A stretch of DNA of 5,501 nucleotides from positions 1 to 5,501 of the forward strand of contig JAPOQV010000344.1 in the NCBI GenBank assembly GCA_026710565.1, read 5' to 3'. The notes under the pieces are model-generated. The model worked only from the letters and a program-made list of their open reading frames with translations. It did no database searches and had not been told where the DNA came from. Each line of letters begins with the position of its first letter. Positions within the stretch are counted from its first letter, which is position 1. Both the position numbers and the translations under genes were made by a program. This DNA is from Spirochaetaceae bacterium. Its GTDB lineage: Bacteria > Spirochaetota > Spirochaetia > SZUA-6 > Bin103. This document shows, one piece after another, positions 1-5,183 of this stretch.

Positions 1-533
1 AGCACCAGCGGCGGCTCGTGGTCGGAGGCGCTCGGCGCTGCCGCCGGCGCGGAATCCGCCCGCCGCTCCTCGGTCGCCGGAGTGTTCTCCACCGCCGCCG
101 ATCCCACCGGGGCTGACCCCGCCGAAGCGCTCGAAGCGATCCCTGAGATGCCCTCCCGCCGCCGCTGCCGGTCGAACGCCCACTGCAGCTCGGCGGCGGC
201 GCTCAGCGTCAGCGAACCGTCGCGCAACCGCTCGCGCGCATCCGGTTGGTCGGCGCACAGCCGTACGGCGCCGATGCGCCGCCCGGCGGCAGCGTCGCTG
301 TAGCCGAGCTCGCGCACCGCGTAGTCGAACAGGCTGGAGCAGCCTCGCTGCAGATACAGGCGGCGGCCCTCGATCACGGTCATGTGGTCGATGACGGCAC
401 CTTGCAGGTGGCGTTCGTGGCGGACCAGGGTGCTGGTATGACGCAGCAACTCGCGGTCGGAAAGCGCGCCGACGGTGGAGGTGATGGCGGGGGAGCGGGG
501 ACGGCCCGGGGCGTAAAGGATGGCAGTTCTCAT
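1..533 (-). CDS. HNH-endonuclease-type protein, N-terminal part (C-terminus outside the window)
   Basis: The frame is open from an ATG at 533 down to the window edge, giving about 177 residues. Residues 24-120 match the N-terminal helical region that precedes the HNH nuclease domain in a common bacterial family: an LSDRELL start, then EGRRLYLQRG, then SSLFDYAVRELGYSDAAAGRRI, then a DGSLTLSAAAELQ segment. The family usually continues through a low-complexity linker into a C-terminal HNH domain. Here the Ala/Ser/Pro-rich linker begins near residue 140, and the nuclease domain would lie beyond position 1, so activity cannot be judged. The start was chosen because the family homology begins soon after it and because a TATATT box (540-545) lies 6 bases upstream; no Shine-Dalgarno is visible. 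The same frame stays open upstream to 1055, but that part does not look like this family. Family assignment is by recalled motif pattern, without a search. Confidence 0.72.
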   Translation of the reverse strand, partial: MRTAILYAPGRPRSPAITSTVGALSDRELLRHTSTLVRHERHLQGAVIDHMTVIEGRRLYLQRGCSSLFDYAVRELGYSDAAAGRRIGAVRLCADQPDARERLRDGSLTLSAAAELQWAFDRQRRREGISGIASSASAGSAPVGSAAVENTPATEERRADSAPAAAPSASDHEPPLV

Positions 534-539
534 GGAGTA

Positions 540-545
540 AATATA
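540..545 (-). promoter_or_regulatory. candidate -10 box for the HNH-type gene (leaderless arrangement)
   Basis: Read on the minus strand this is TATATT, five of six matches to TATAAT. It ends 6 bases before the ATG at 533, so transcription would begin at or next to the start codon. No convincing -35 box lies at the right distance. The surroundings are AT-rich against a GC-rich background. Confidence 0.4.
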
Positions 546-944
546 TCCATGGTTTCCAGATACAACTTCACTACCAGTCCGGGACAGGCATCTGATCGGC
601 GCGCAGAGCGCGCTGAAGGGGGTGCGGCGCGGCCGAACGGGTGTGCGAGCTTCCCGGAGGCCGGAAGGGGCCTGTACGTGCGCTGGCGTGCCACCTCGCA
701 GGCGCACATTGCCGTCAAGACCCTGAGGCAAGATTTCTCGATTTTTCAGGTGCGCTCGACCTGATGCCGCCAGCAGAACTCCTACTCCCCATGCCTTCCG
801 ATCCGAGTTTGCGGCGGTCGCGATAGATGTGTTATCTCGGTTCTTCAGCAGACGGGCGTATTCCTCGGCCACTTGTGACGAGTGGCTGATCGGCCCCTCT
901 TTGATACGGCGAGCACGCCCTGTCATCACGGTCCACGGCCGCCG

Positions 945-1076
945 CGTTTTGCAGGCGTTGTCCGTCAAGGACCAGCAAACGACCGGACGGCTCCCGTACC
1001 GGAAAATGCCGGGCACCGGCAGCCCTAGGAGAAGGGACTCTACAAACCGATCGGATTACGGCCGCGGCCATGCGGA
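945..1076 (-). pseudogene. relic of a DUF262 (GmrSD N-terminal type) gene
   Basis: Reading the minus strand from 1076, the frame gives SAWPRP, a TAA stop (1058-1056), then SDRFVESLLLGLPVPGIFRY. One base is missing around 994-998, after which the next frame continues REPSGRLLVLDGQRLQ. Joined, this is the core of the DUF262 family: a W-x-R-P segment, an R-F-hydrophobic-E-S-L-L-L-G-hydrophobic-P-V-P helix, a strand ending in Y, then the DGQQRL signature. That signature has lost one Gln codon here (DGQRL). DUF262 proteins are ParB/sulfiredoxin-fold NTPase-like proteins found in type IV restriction enzymes such as GmrSD and in other defence proteins. The in-frame stop, the frameshift and the lack of any continuation after 945 show that this is a dead fragment of about 45 codons from a gene that normally spans several hundred. 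Confidence 0.65.
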
Positions 1077-1160
1077 TTCACTCTGAGAGCCTCCGGCCTC
1101 AGATCCGTCGTCCGGTCCTTTACTGCCACGGGATGAGGATCACGTCGCCGGACTGCCGAA

Positions 1161-1189
1161 TTGACAGGGGTAACGGGCGTCACTAGCGT
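1161..1189 (+). promoter_or_regulatory. candidate sigma-70-type promoter of the oxidoreductase/dioxygenase cassette
   Basis: TTGACA (1161-1166, perfect -35 consensus) is followed after exactly 17 bases by TAGCGT (1184-1189), which keeps the T, A and final T of the -10 box. The start of transcription would fall near 1195-1198, only a few bases before the ATG at 1201. This would give a leaderless or nearly leaderless message and fits the absence of a Shine-Dalgarno sequence. Confidence 0.6.
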
Positions 1190-1200
1190 CGTGACCCGAC

Positions 1201-2292
1201 ATGCCTGACACGTATCGCTTGATTCAGGTGGGCACCGGCGGCCGCGGTGTCCCCTGGTGCTCGCAGTTCCTTCCGGCGCACGTGACCGGAGGCCGGCTGG
1301 AGGTGGTGGCGGCGGTGGACATCGCCCCCGAGGTCCACCACAACGCCCAGACCCATCTCGGACTCCCGCCCGAACGGTGCTACACCGACCTGGAGCGCGC
1401 CTGCGCCGAGAATCCCGCCGACATCTGCACGGTGGTGGTGCCGCCCGCCTTCCACGAATTGGTGGTGGACGCCGCGCTGGCGCATGACATGCACGTCATC
1501 TCGGAGAAGCCGATCGCCGACACCCTGGCAGCGTCGGTACGCATCGCCGACAAGGTGCGGCGCGCCGGCAAGAAGATGGGCGTGACCATGAGCCATCGGT
1601 TCGACCAGGACAAGACGACGCTCCGCAACGAGCTGCGCTCGGGCCGGCCCGGCGCCATCGACTACCTGGTGTGCCGCTTCACCTGCGGCCTGCGCAACTT
1701 CGGCGACTGGGGCGCCCGTTTCCGCCACACCATGCAGGAGACACTGATGATCGAGGGATCGGTGCACCACCTGGACATCCTCGCCGATCTGGCCGGCTCG
1801 AAGTGCGACACCCTCTACGCGCAAACCTGGAATCCGCCCTGGGGCGAGTACGGCAGCGGCTCGCAGGGCCACGTGATGATGACCTTCGAGAACGGCACGC
1901 GCGCCGTCTACGAGGGCGCGAAGACCAACGCCTGCGGCTTCAACGGCTGGACGCGCGAGTACGTCCGCGCCGAGTGCGAGCACGAGACGCTGATCATGGA
2001 TCACCGCCGCATCGAGCGCTTCCCCTATTCGCCGAAGAACCAGAGCCGCGAGGGTCAGGGGCAGGAGGTGCCGCTGCTGGAGCAGCGGTACTGGAAGGAC
2101 GCCTGGTTGCTGGAGCAGTTCCTGGACTGGCTGGACGGCGGTCCGCCGATGGCGACCAACGTGGAGGCCAACCTGCAATCGGTGGCGCTGATCTTCGCGG
2201 CCATCGAGAGCAGCCGCACCGGGCAGCCGATCAAGGTCCAGGAGTTCCTGCAGGCCGCCCGCGACCGCGAGCGCCAAGCCGCCACGCAGTAG
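1201..2292 (+). CDS. Gfo/Idh/MocA family NAD(P)-dependent oxidoreductase
   Basis: A 363-residue protein, the normal length for this family of dehydrogenases acting on sugars, inositols and related polyols. The N-terminal Rossmann fold is clear: beta strand and glycine-rich loop QVGTGGRG (residues 9-16), an acidic residue closing the second strand (AAVD, D40), VPPAFH at 80-85, and the family hallmark EKP at 102-104, whose lysine is the usual catalytic and cofactor-binding residue. The C-terminal alpha/beta domain carries EGSVHHLDIL (185-194); H189 and D192 fit the conserved H-x-x-D of the active site. There is no signal peptide, so the enzyme is cytoplasmic. It is the first gene of a plus-strand cassette, 52 bases before the first dioxygenase gene. 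The start is fixed by the promoter a few bases upstream and by the Rossmann strand beginning right after it. The substrate cannot be deduced. Confidence 0.93.
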   Translation: MPDTYRLIQVGTGGRGVPWCSQFLPAHVTGGRLEVVAAVDIAPEVHHNAQTHLGLPPERCYTDLERACAENPADICTVVVPPAFHELVVDAALAHDMHVISEKPIADTLAASVRIADKVRRAGKKMGVTMSHRFDQDKTTLRNELRSGRPGAIDYLVCRFTCGLRNFGDWGARFRHTMQETLMIEGSVHHLDILADLAGSKCDTLYAQTWNPPWGEYGSGSQGHVMMTFENGTRAVYEGAKTNACGFNGWTREYVRAECEHETLIMDHRRIERFPYSPKNQSREGQGQEVPLLEQRYWKDAWLLEQFLDWLDGGPPMATNVEANLQSVALIFAAIESSRTGQPIKVQEFLQAARDRERQAATQ

Positions 2293-2306
2293 CGGACGCA
2301 GCCAGG

Positions 2307-2335
2307 TTGGTAGAACCGCCCATCGTTGCTACCGT
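2307..2335 (+). promoter_or_regulatory. candidate internal promoter before the first dioxygenase gene
   Basis: TTGGTA (2307-2312, four of six -35 matches) is followed after exactly 17 bases by TACCGT (2330-2335), which keeps T, A and final T of the -10 box. It resembles the TAGCGT box before the upstream oxidoreductase. Nine bases separate it from the ATG at 2345. That favours 2345 over the in-frame ATG at 2339, which would lie only 3 bases after the box. The -35 match is only moderate, so chance is possible. Confidence 0.42.
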
Positions 2336-2344
2336 GGTATGCCC

Positions 2345-3151
2345 ATGACACTCGAACAGATGCGGCAGCGCATGTACGTGGACGGCTGGTGCGTGATCGA
2401 GGACGTGATCCCGCCGGCCGAGATCGGCACCGTGCACGACAGCGTGCTGAGCACGGTCAACAAGTACAAGCACACCCGCAAGAACGCTCCGTCAAACATC
2501 GGCGCGGTGTCCGGGATGATCGTCTACGACCAGTCCTTCGCGCCCTACCTGGCCGAGCCGCGCCTGCTCGGACTGGCCGAGTCGCTGCTCGGCCATGATC
2601 TGCGCATCTCGTTCAACTCCAGCATCGTCAACTATCCGGGCAACAAGCGTTCCCAGTGGCACGCGGACTGGCCGTTCAATCAGAAGAATGCCGGCCACAT
2701 CCCCGCGCCCTATCCGGACGCGGTGTGCCATCTGACGACCTTGTGGATGCTTACCGATTTCACGGAGGAGAACGGCGGCACGCTCATCGTCTCAGGCAGC
2801 CATCGCTCCAACGACAACCCCTCCGGCGGCGTCGAGGTGCCGGCCTTCGAGCCGTACCCGACGGAGGTGTGCGTGACCGGCCGGCCCGGCTCCGTGGTGG
2901 TGTGTGACAGCCGGCTGTGGCACGCCGCCGGCGCCAATCGTTCCACGGCGCCGCGTGTCGGTCTGGCGGTGCGCTACGCGCCGTGGTGGCTGAATCTGGA
3001 GGTGCTGCGGCCCGGATCGCCCGACCGCCGGCGTATCCTGGACGCCAACCCCGAGCTGACCGAGAACGAGGTCCCGCCGGTTCCCCGTGACGTCTTCGAG
3101 GGGCTGCCCGCCGCCGTGCAGCCGCTGTTCCAGCACTGGGTAGCCGCATGA
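2345..3151 (+). CDS. phytanoyl-CoA dioxygenase (PhyH) family protein, first of two
   Basis: A 268-residue member of the PhyH branch of Fe(II)/2-oxoglutarate oxygenases, which hydroxylate small molecules using O2 and release succinate and CO2. The double-stranded beta-helix core is intact. The iron ligands are H106 and D108 in the QWHADWPFNQ segment and H193 in RLWHAAGANRS; R204, 11 residues after the distal His, is placed to bind the 2-oxoglutarate carboxylate. ENGGTLIVSGSH (143-153) is the typical strand-turn between them. An N-terminal helix ends in YVDGWCVIEDVIP, usual for the family. There is no signal peptide. The start at 2345 was preferred over ATG 2339 because of the -10 box spacing; the difference is two residues and neither start has a Shine-Dalgarno. 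The stop overlaps the next gene by ATGA. The substrate is unknown; many bacterial members are named after phytanoyl-CoA but act on other compounds. Confidence 0.92.
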   Translation: MTLEQMRQRMYVDGWCVIEDVIPPAEIGTVHDSVLSTVNKYKHTRKNAPSNIGAVSGMIVYDQSFAPYLAEPRLLGLAESLLGHDLRISFNSSIVNYPGNKRSQWHADWPFNQKNAGHIPAPYPDAVCHLTTLWMLTDFTEENGGTLIVSGSHRSNDNPSGGVEVPAFEPYPTEVCVTGRPGSVVVCDSRLWHAAGANRSTAPRVGLAVRYAPWWLNLEVLRPGSPDRRRILDANPELTENEVPPVPRDVFEGLPAAVQPLFQHWVAA

Positions 3152-3900
3152 CCGCTGCGGAGCAGACCGCCCTCAAGGCCGACTACCGCCGCGACGGCTA
3201 CGCGGTGGCGCGCGGCTTCATGAGCCGGGCGGAGGTGGCGGACATCAACACCCACATCGACGCGCTCATCGAGCGGCTGCCGGAGCTGGACGAAAGCACC
3301 GCGTTCTACGAGGTTCCCGGCGACCGGGAGACCATCATGCGCCTGCAGAACTTCGGCCGGTACGACCAGGACCTGCAGGACCTCTACGAGAGCGAGCGGC
3401 TCGCGGGGCTTGCCGCCGACCTGCTCGCTGACGAGGCGGTCCCGAAGGAGCTGCAGTGGTTCGCCAAGCCGCCGCGCGTGGGCAAGGTGACGCCGCCCCA
3501 CCAGGACGGCTTCTACTTCAAGCTGGAGCCGAGCGAGGCGCTGACCTTCTGGATCGCGCTGGACGAGGTGGACGAGGAGAACGGCTGCATCCGCTATCTG
3601 CCGGGCTCCCACCTGCGCGGCTACCGCCCGCACGCGATGTCCAACGTGATGGGATTCTCACGCGGCGTCACCGACTACGGCGACGCGGACCTGGCCGCCG
3701 AGCACGCCATCGTCGCCTCGCCCGGCGACCTGGTCATCCACCACTGCATGATCGTGCACCGCGCCGACCCCAACCCGAGCGATCGGTGGCGCCGCGCCCT
3801 GGGACTGGTCTACTACGCGGGCCGCGCCCGCGTCACCGAACAGTCGGAGGCGTACGTGGAGGAGCTGATCAAGAAGTGGGTCGCCGAGGGCCGCGCCTAG
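3148..3900 (+). CDS. phytanoyl-CoA dioxygenase (PhyH) family protein, second of two
   Basis: A 250-residue Fe(II)/2-oxoglutarate oxygenase of the same family as the gene before it, but clearly divergent and not a recent duplicate. The iron ligands are H118 and D120 in PPHQDGFYF and H204 in HHCMIVHRADPNPSD; R215 or R216 would bind 2-oxoglutarate. DEENGCIRYLPGSHLRG (142-158) is the strand-turn typical of this subgroup, and the N-terminal YRRDGYAVARGFMS matches the usual family opening. Its ATG overlaps the TGA of the first dioxygenase in an ATGA, so the two are almost certainly co-translated. The different residues around the HxD motif (WHADWPFN against PHQDGFYF) suggest different substrates or successive steps rather than duplicate function. 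The TAG stop shares the palindrome CTAG (3897-3900) with the stop of the convergent minus-strand gene, leaving no room for a terminator between them. Confidence 0.93.
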   Translation: MTAAEQTALKADYRRDGYAVARGFMSRAEVADINTHIDALIERLPELDESTAFYEVPGDRETIMRLQNFGRYDQDLQDLYESERLAGLAADLLADEAVPKELQWFAKPPRVGKVTPPHQDGFYFKLEPSEALTFWIALDEVDEENGCIRYLPGSHLRGYRPHAMSNVMGFSRGVTDYGDADLAAEHAIVASPGDLVIHHCMIVHRADPNPSDRWRRALGLVYYAGRARVTEQSEAYVEELIKKWVAEGRA

Positions 3901-4235
3901 CCGAGCCGGCGGGCGCTTCGCAGATCCCACGTTACCGGCCACGGCCGCTCGAGGTCGGATCGTCGATGAACGATCGGCGCCATGTGCACCGCCTCACCGT
4001 ACGCAGCGGATGCCGCATCGATGCACGCCTGCAGGCGGTTCGCAGCACCGTCGGCGGCGGCCTGACGCAGTATCGTGATCTGGTCGATGTCACCGGGCCC
4101 GGGGACGTAACCCCCGGTAGCGAGGCTGCCGATCAGCACGACCGCCTCGACCGAGCTCGCGAAATCTGCGCGCACTCCTTCGATGTAGCGGTCGAGTATC
4201 GCTTGGGCGGTGACCTCTGACTTGTCAGGCCTCAT
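3897..4235 (-). CDS. nucleotidyltransferase-domain protein, apparently truncated at the C-terminus
   Basis: A 112-residue product with the core of the polymerase-beta-type nucleotidyltransferase fold. After a helix (AQAILDRYIEGVRADF) comes strand VEAVVLIGS, then the signature GS (36-37) followed by D49-I-D51, the two metal-binding carboxylates in the hG[GS]...DhD pattern. The end reads APIVHRRSDLERPWPVTWDLR and stops a few residues later. Related proteins as I recall them continue well past the WDxR segment with another helical part, so the C-terminus seems lost; the stop coincides exactly with the end of the convergent dioxygenase gene. The start is uncertain: ATG 4235 is used, while an in-frame GTG at 4271 would add 12 residues. 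The frame is open further up to 4445 without another start, and neither candidate has a good ribosome binding site. It may be a remnant rather than a working enzyme. Confidence 0.62.
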   Translation of the reverse strand: MRPDKSEVTAQAILDRYIEGVRADFASSVEAVVLIGSLATGGYVPGPGDIDQITILRQAAADGAANRLQACIDAASAAYGEAVHMAPIVHRRSDLERPWPVTWDLRSARRLG

Positions 4236-4498
4236 CAGGGAATGGCGCAAGAGTGGCGCAAGTTCACGCACTTCCCGCCCTGCTGCCCGACAAGTGGATC
4301 TCGTGGCGGCTTCCAGGAAGCCGCGCTCGTTCGATCCGGGACGAGCGATGAAGCGATCGCGTTGGAGAAGCGCGGGGCGAAGCTCACGTCTCCGTGCTCC
4401 GCAGGGCGGCCAGATTGGGAAAGGCTCCGGATCCGCGCCCGATGATCAGGGCCGGACCCGGAGCCCTCAAGTCCGTGGAGAGAATCTCCCGGAACGCG
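4236..4498. other. intergenic stretch between the nucleotidyltransferase and yceI-like genes
   Basis: About 260 bases without a convincing gene. The minus frame of the nucleotidyltransferase stays open up to 4445 but has no start beyond GTG 4271. A 9-base direct repeat TGGCGCAAG occurs at 4243-4251 and 4254-4262. The end nearest the YceI gene holds that gene's terminator hairpin, and a small 5-bp hairpin (GGAGA/TCTCC, 4477-4489) lies just past its stop codon. No promoter for the nucleotidyltransferase was recognised. Confidence 0.45.
4423..4465 (-). terminator. hairpin terminator of the YceI-family gene
   Basis: GGCTCCGGATCCG (4423-4435) pairs with CGGACCCGGAGCC (4453-4465) over 13 positions; the only non-Watson-Crick pair is a G-U in the minus-strand RNA, but an A-C clash on the plus strand, so the stem is better for the minus strand. 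A further GCCC/GGGC (4437-4440 with 4449-4452) extends it beyond a one-base bulge to an 8-base loop. On the minus strand the stem is followed by TTTCCC, a short T run. It lies about 34 bases after the TAA of the YceI gene. Confidence 0.6.
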
Positions 4499-5080
4499 TT
4501 ACTGCTGGACGAACTCGGCGTCGATCTCGATGCGGACCTCTTCGCCGACGATCAGACTGCCGTTGTCCAGCGTGTTGTTCCACGCCACGCCGAAGTCGTG
4601 GCGGTTGATGGTGGTGCGGCCTTCGATGCCGACGACGACAGCCCCGCCCGGACCCTGGATCGGACCGACGATCGTGATCGGCAGCTCGATCTGCTGGGTG
4701 ACGCCGCGGATCGTCAGGTCGCCGATCACGACGATGCCGTCCTGGCCCATCGTCAGGCTGGTGCTGTTGAACGTGATGGTCGGGTGATTCTCGACGTCGA
4801 AGAAGTCGGAGCTGCGCAGGTGGTTGTCGCGCTGCTCGACGTTGGTGTCGATGCTGGCTACCTGGATCGTGGCCGTCAGCGAGAACGAGCCCATGTCCTC
4901 AGGATCGTAGGTGAAGGAGGCGTCGAACTCGTTGAACGAGCCGGTGGTCTTGGCGACTACCAGGTGTGCGACCCGAAAGCCGACGTTGGTGTGGGCCTTG
5001 TCGACCTTGAACTCGGCGGCGAACGCAACGTGCGAGAGCACGAAGGTCGCCAGTGCGGCGATGAGGAGCTTGCGAACCAT
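4499..5080 (-). CDS. YceI-family secreted lipocalin-like protein
   Basis: A 193-residue protein, the usual YceI length. The N-terminus is a classical Sec signal peptide: MVRK, a hydrophobic core LLIAALATFVL, and a cleavage site after AFA (residues 19-21), so the mature protein starts AEFKVDKAHTNVGF and is exported. The YceI beta-barrel is marked by VDKAHTNVGFRVAHL (26-40), SIDTNVEQRDNHLRSSDFF (76-94), ENHPTITF (97-104), GDLTIRGVTQQIELP (120-134) and NRHDFGV (159-165). Members bind isoprenoid chains such as polyprenyl or ubiquinone-type lipids inside the barrel and are often linked to stress or respiratory electron carriers. The start is fixed by the signal peptide and by AAGGA placed 8 bases upstream, the only good Shine-Dalgarno in the window. 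The gene stands alone with its own promoter and terminator, downstream of a luciferase-like oxidoreductase gene read in the same direction. Confidence 0.95.
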   Translation of the reverse strand: MVRKLLIAALATFVLSHVAFAAEFKVDKAHTNVGFRVAHLVVAKTTGSFNEFDASFTYDPEDMGSFSLTATIQVASIDTNVEQRDNHLRSSDFFDVENHPTITFNSTSLTMGQDGIVVIGDLTIRGVTQQIELPITIVGPIQGPGGAVVVGIEGRTTINRHDFGVAWNNTLDNGSLIVGEEVRIEIDAEFVQQ

Positions 5081-5106
5081 GGGTAAGTTCCTTGTGTGTT
5101 GGGATT

Positions 5107-5127
5107 GACGCTCGAATCCTGAGCGTC
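5107..5127 (-). repeat. inverted repeat in the YceI leader
   Basis: GACGCTC (5107-5113) and GAGCGTC (5121-5127) form a perfect 7-bp inverted repeat around a 7-base spacer. It lies between the candidate promoter and the ATG, about 27 bases before the start codon and just upstream of the Shine-Dalgarno. It could be an RNA hairpin in the 5' leader or a dimer-binding operator; the sequence alone does not decide. It does not match a regulator site I recognise. Confidence 0.45.
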
Positions 5128-5183
5128 GGGACTGCCTCTCATGACATCTCCCTGGCGTCCAGATGATCCGGGCGCGCCGAGCC

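Larger units (their letters stand above)
534..1160. other. gene-poor stretch with decayed coding sequence
   Basis: About 630 bases without an intact gene. The end near 945-1076 carries a recognisable DUF262 relic on the minus strand, listed separately. From roughly 600 to 926 the minus frame that starts with ATG at 926 is free of stops and runs into the HNH-type gene. Its product begins MTGRARRIKEGPISHSSQVA, followed by EEYARLLKN, and further on GLDGNVRLRGGTP. The first part vaguely recalls the helix-turn-helix proteins in which a similar helix precedes the DNA-recognition helix, but the recognition helix itself is not clear. This stretch is less GC-rich than the genes around it, as expected of DNA no longer under coding selection. 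No tRNA, CRISPR repeat or terminator was seen. Confidence 0.5.

Noticed and set aside
1060..1069. Palindrome GGCCGCGGCC flanked by CGGATT repeats as an attachment or binding site
   Set aside because: Falls on the WPRP codons of the DUF262 relic; GC-rich palindromes of this size are expected by chance in this DNA.
829..1086. Small plus-strand frame in the gene-poor stretch
   Set aside because: No recognisable motif, and it is opposite the DUF262 relic, which explains the sequence better.
1183..2277. 364-codon open frame antisense to the Gfo/Idh/MocA gene
   Set aside because: Composition is Arg/Ala/Val/His-rich as expected for the complement of a GC-rich gene, with no recognisable domain; the sense frame has all family motifs.
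3958..3975. GATCGT/ACGATC inverted repeat after the dioxygenase operon as a terminator
   Set aside because: Only 6 bp, no T run on either strand, and inside the nucleotidyltransferase coding sequence.
3456..4220. 254-codon plus-strand frame overlapping the second dioxygenase and the nucleotidyltransferase
   Set aside because: Arg/Pro/Gly-rich frame-shifted reading of the dioxygenase gene; no motif of its own.
4394..5086. 230-codon plus-strand open frame across the YceI gene
   Set aside because: It is the antisense of a clear signal-peptide-bearing YceI protein, rich in Asp/Val/Arg, with no family features.
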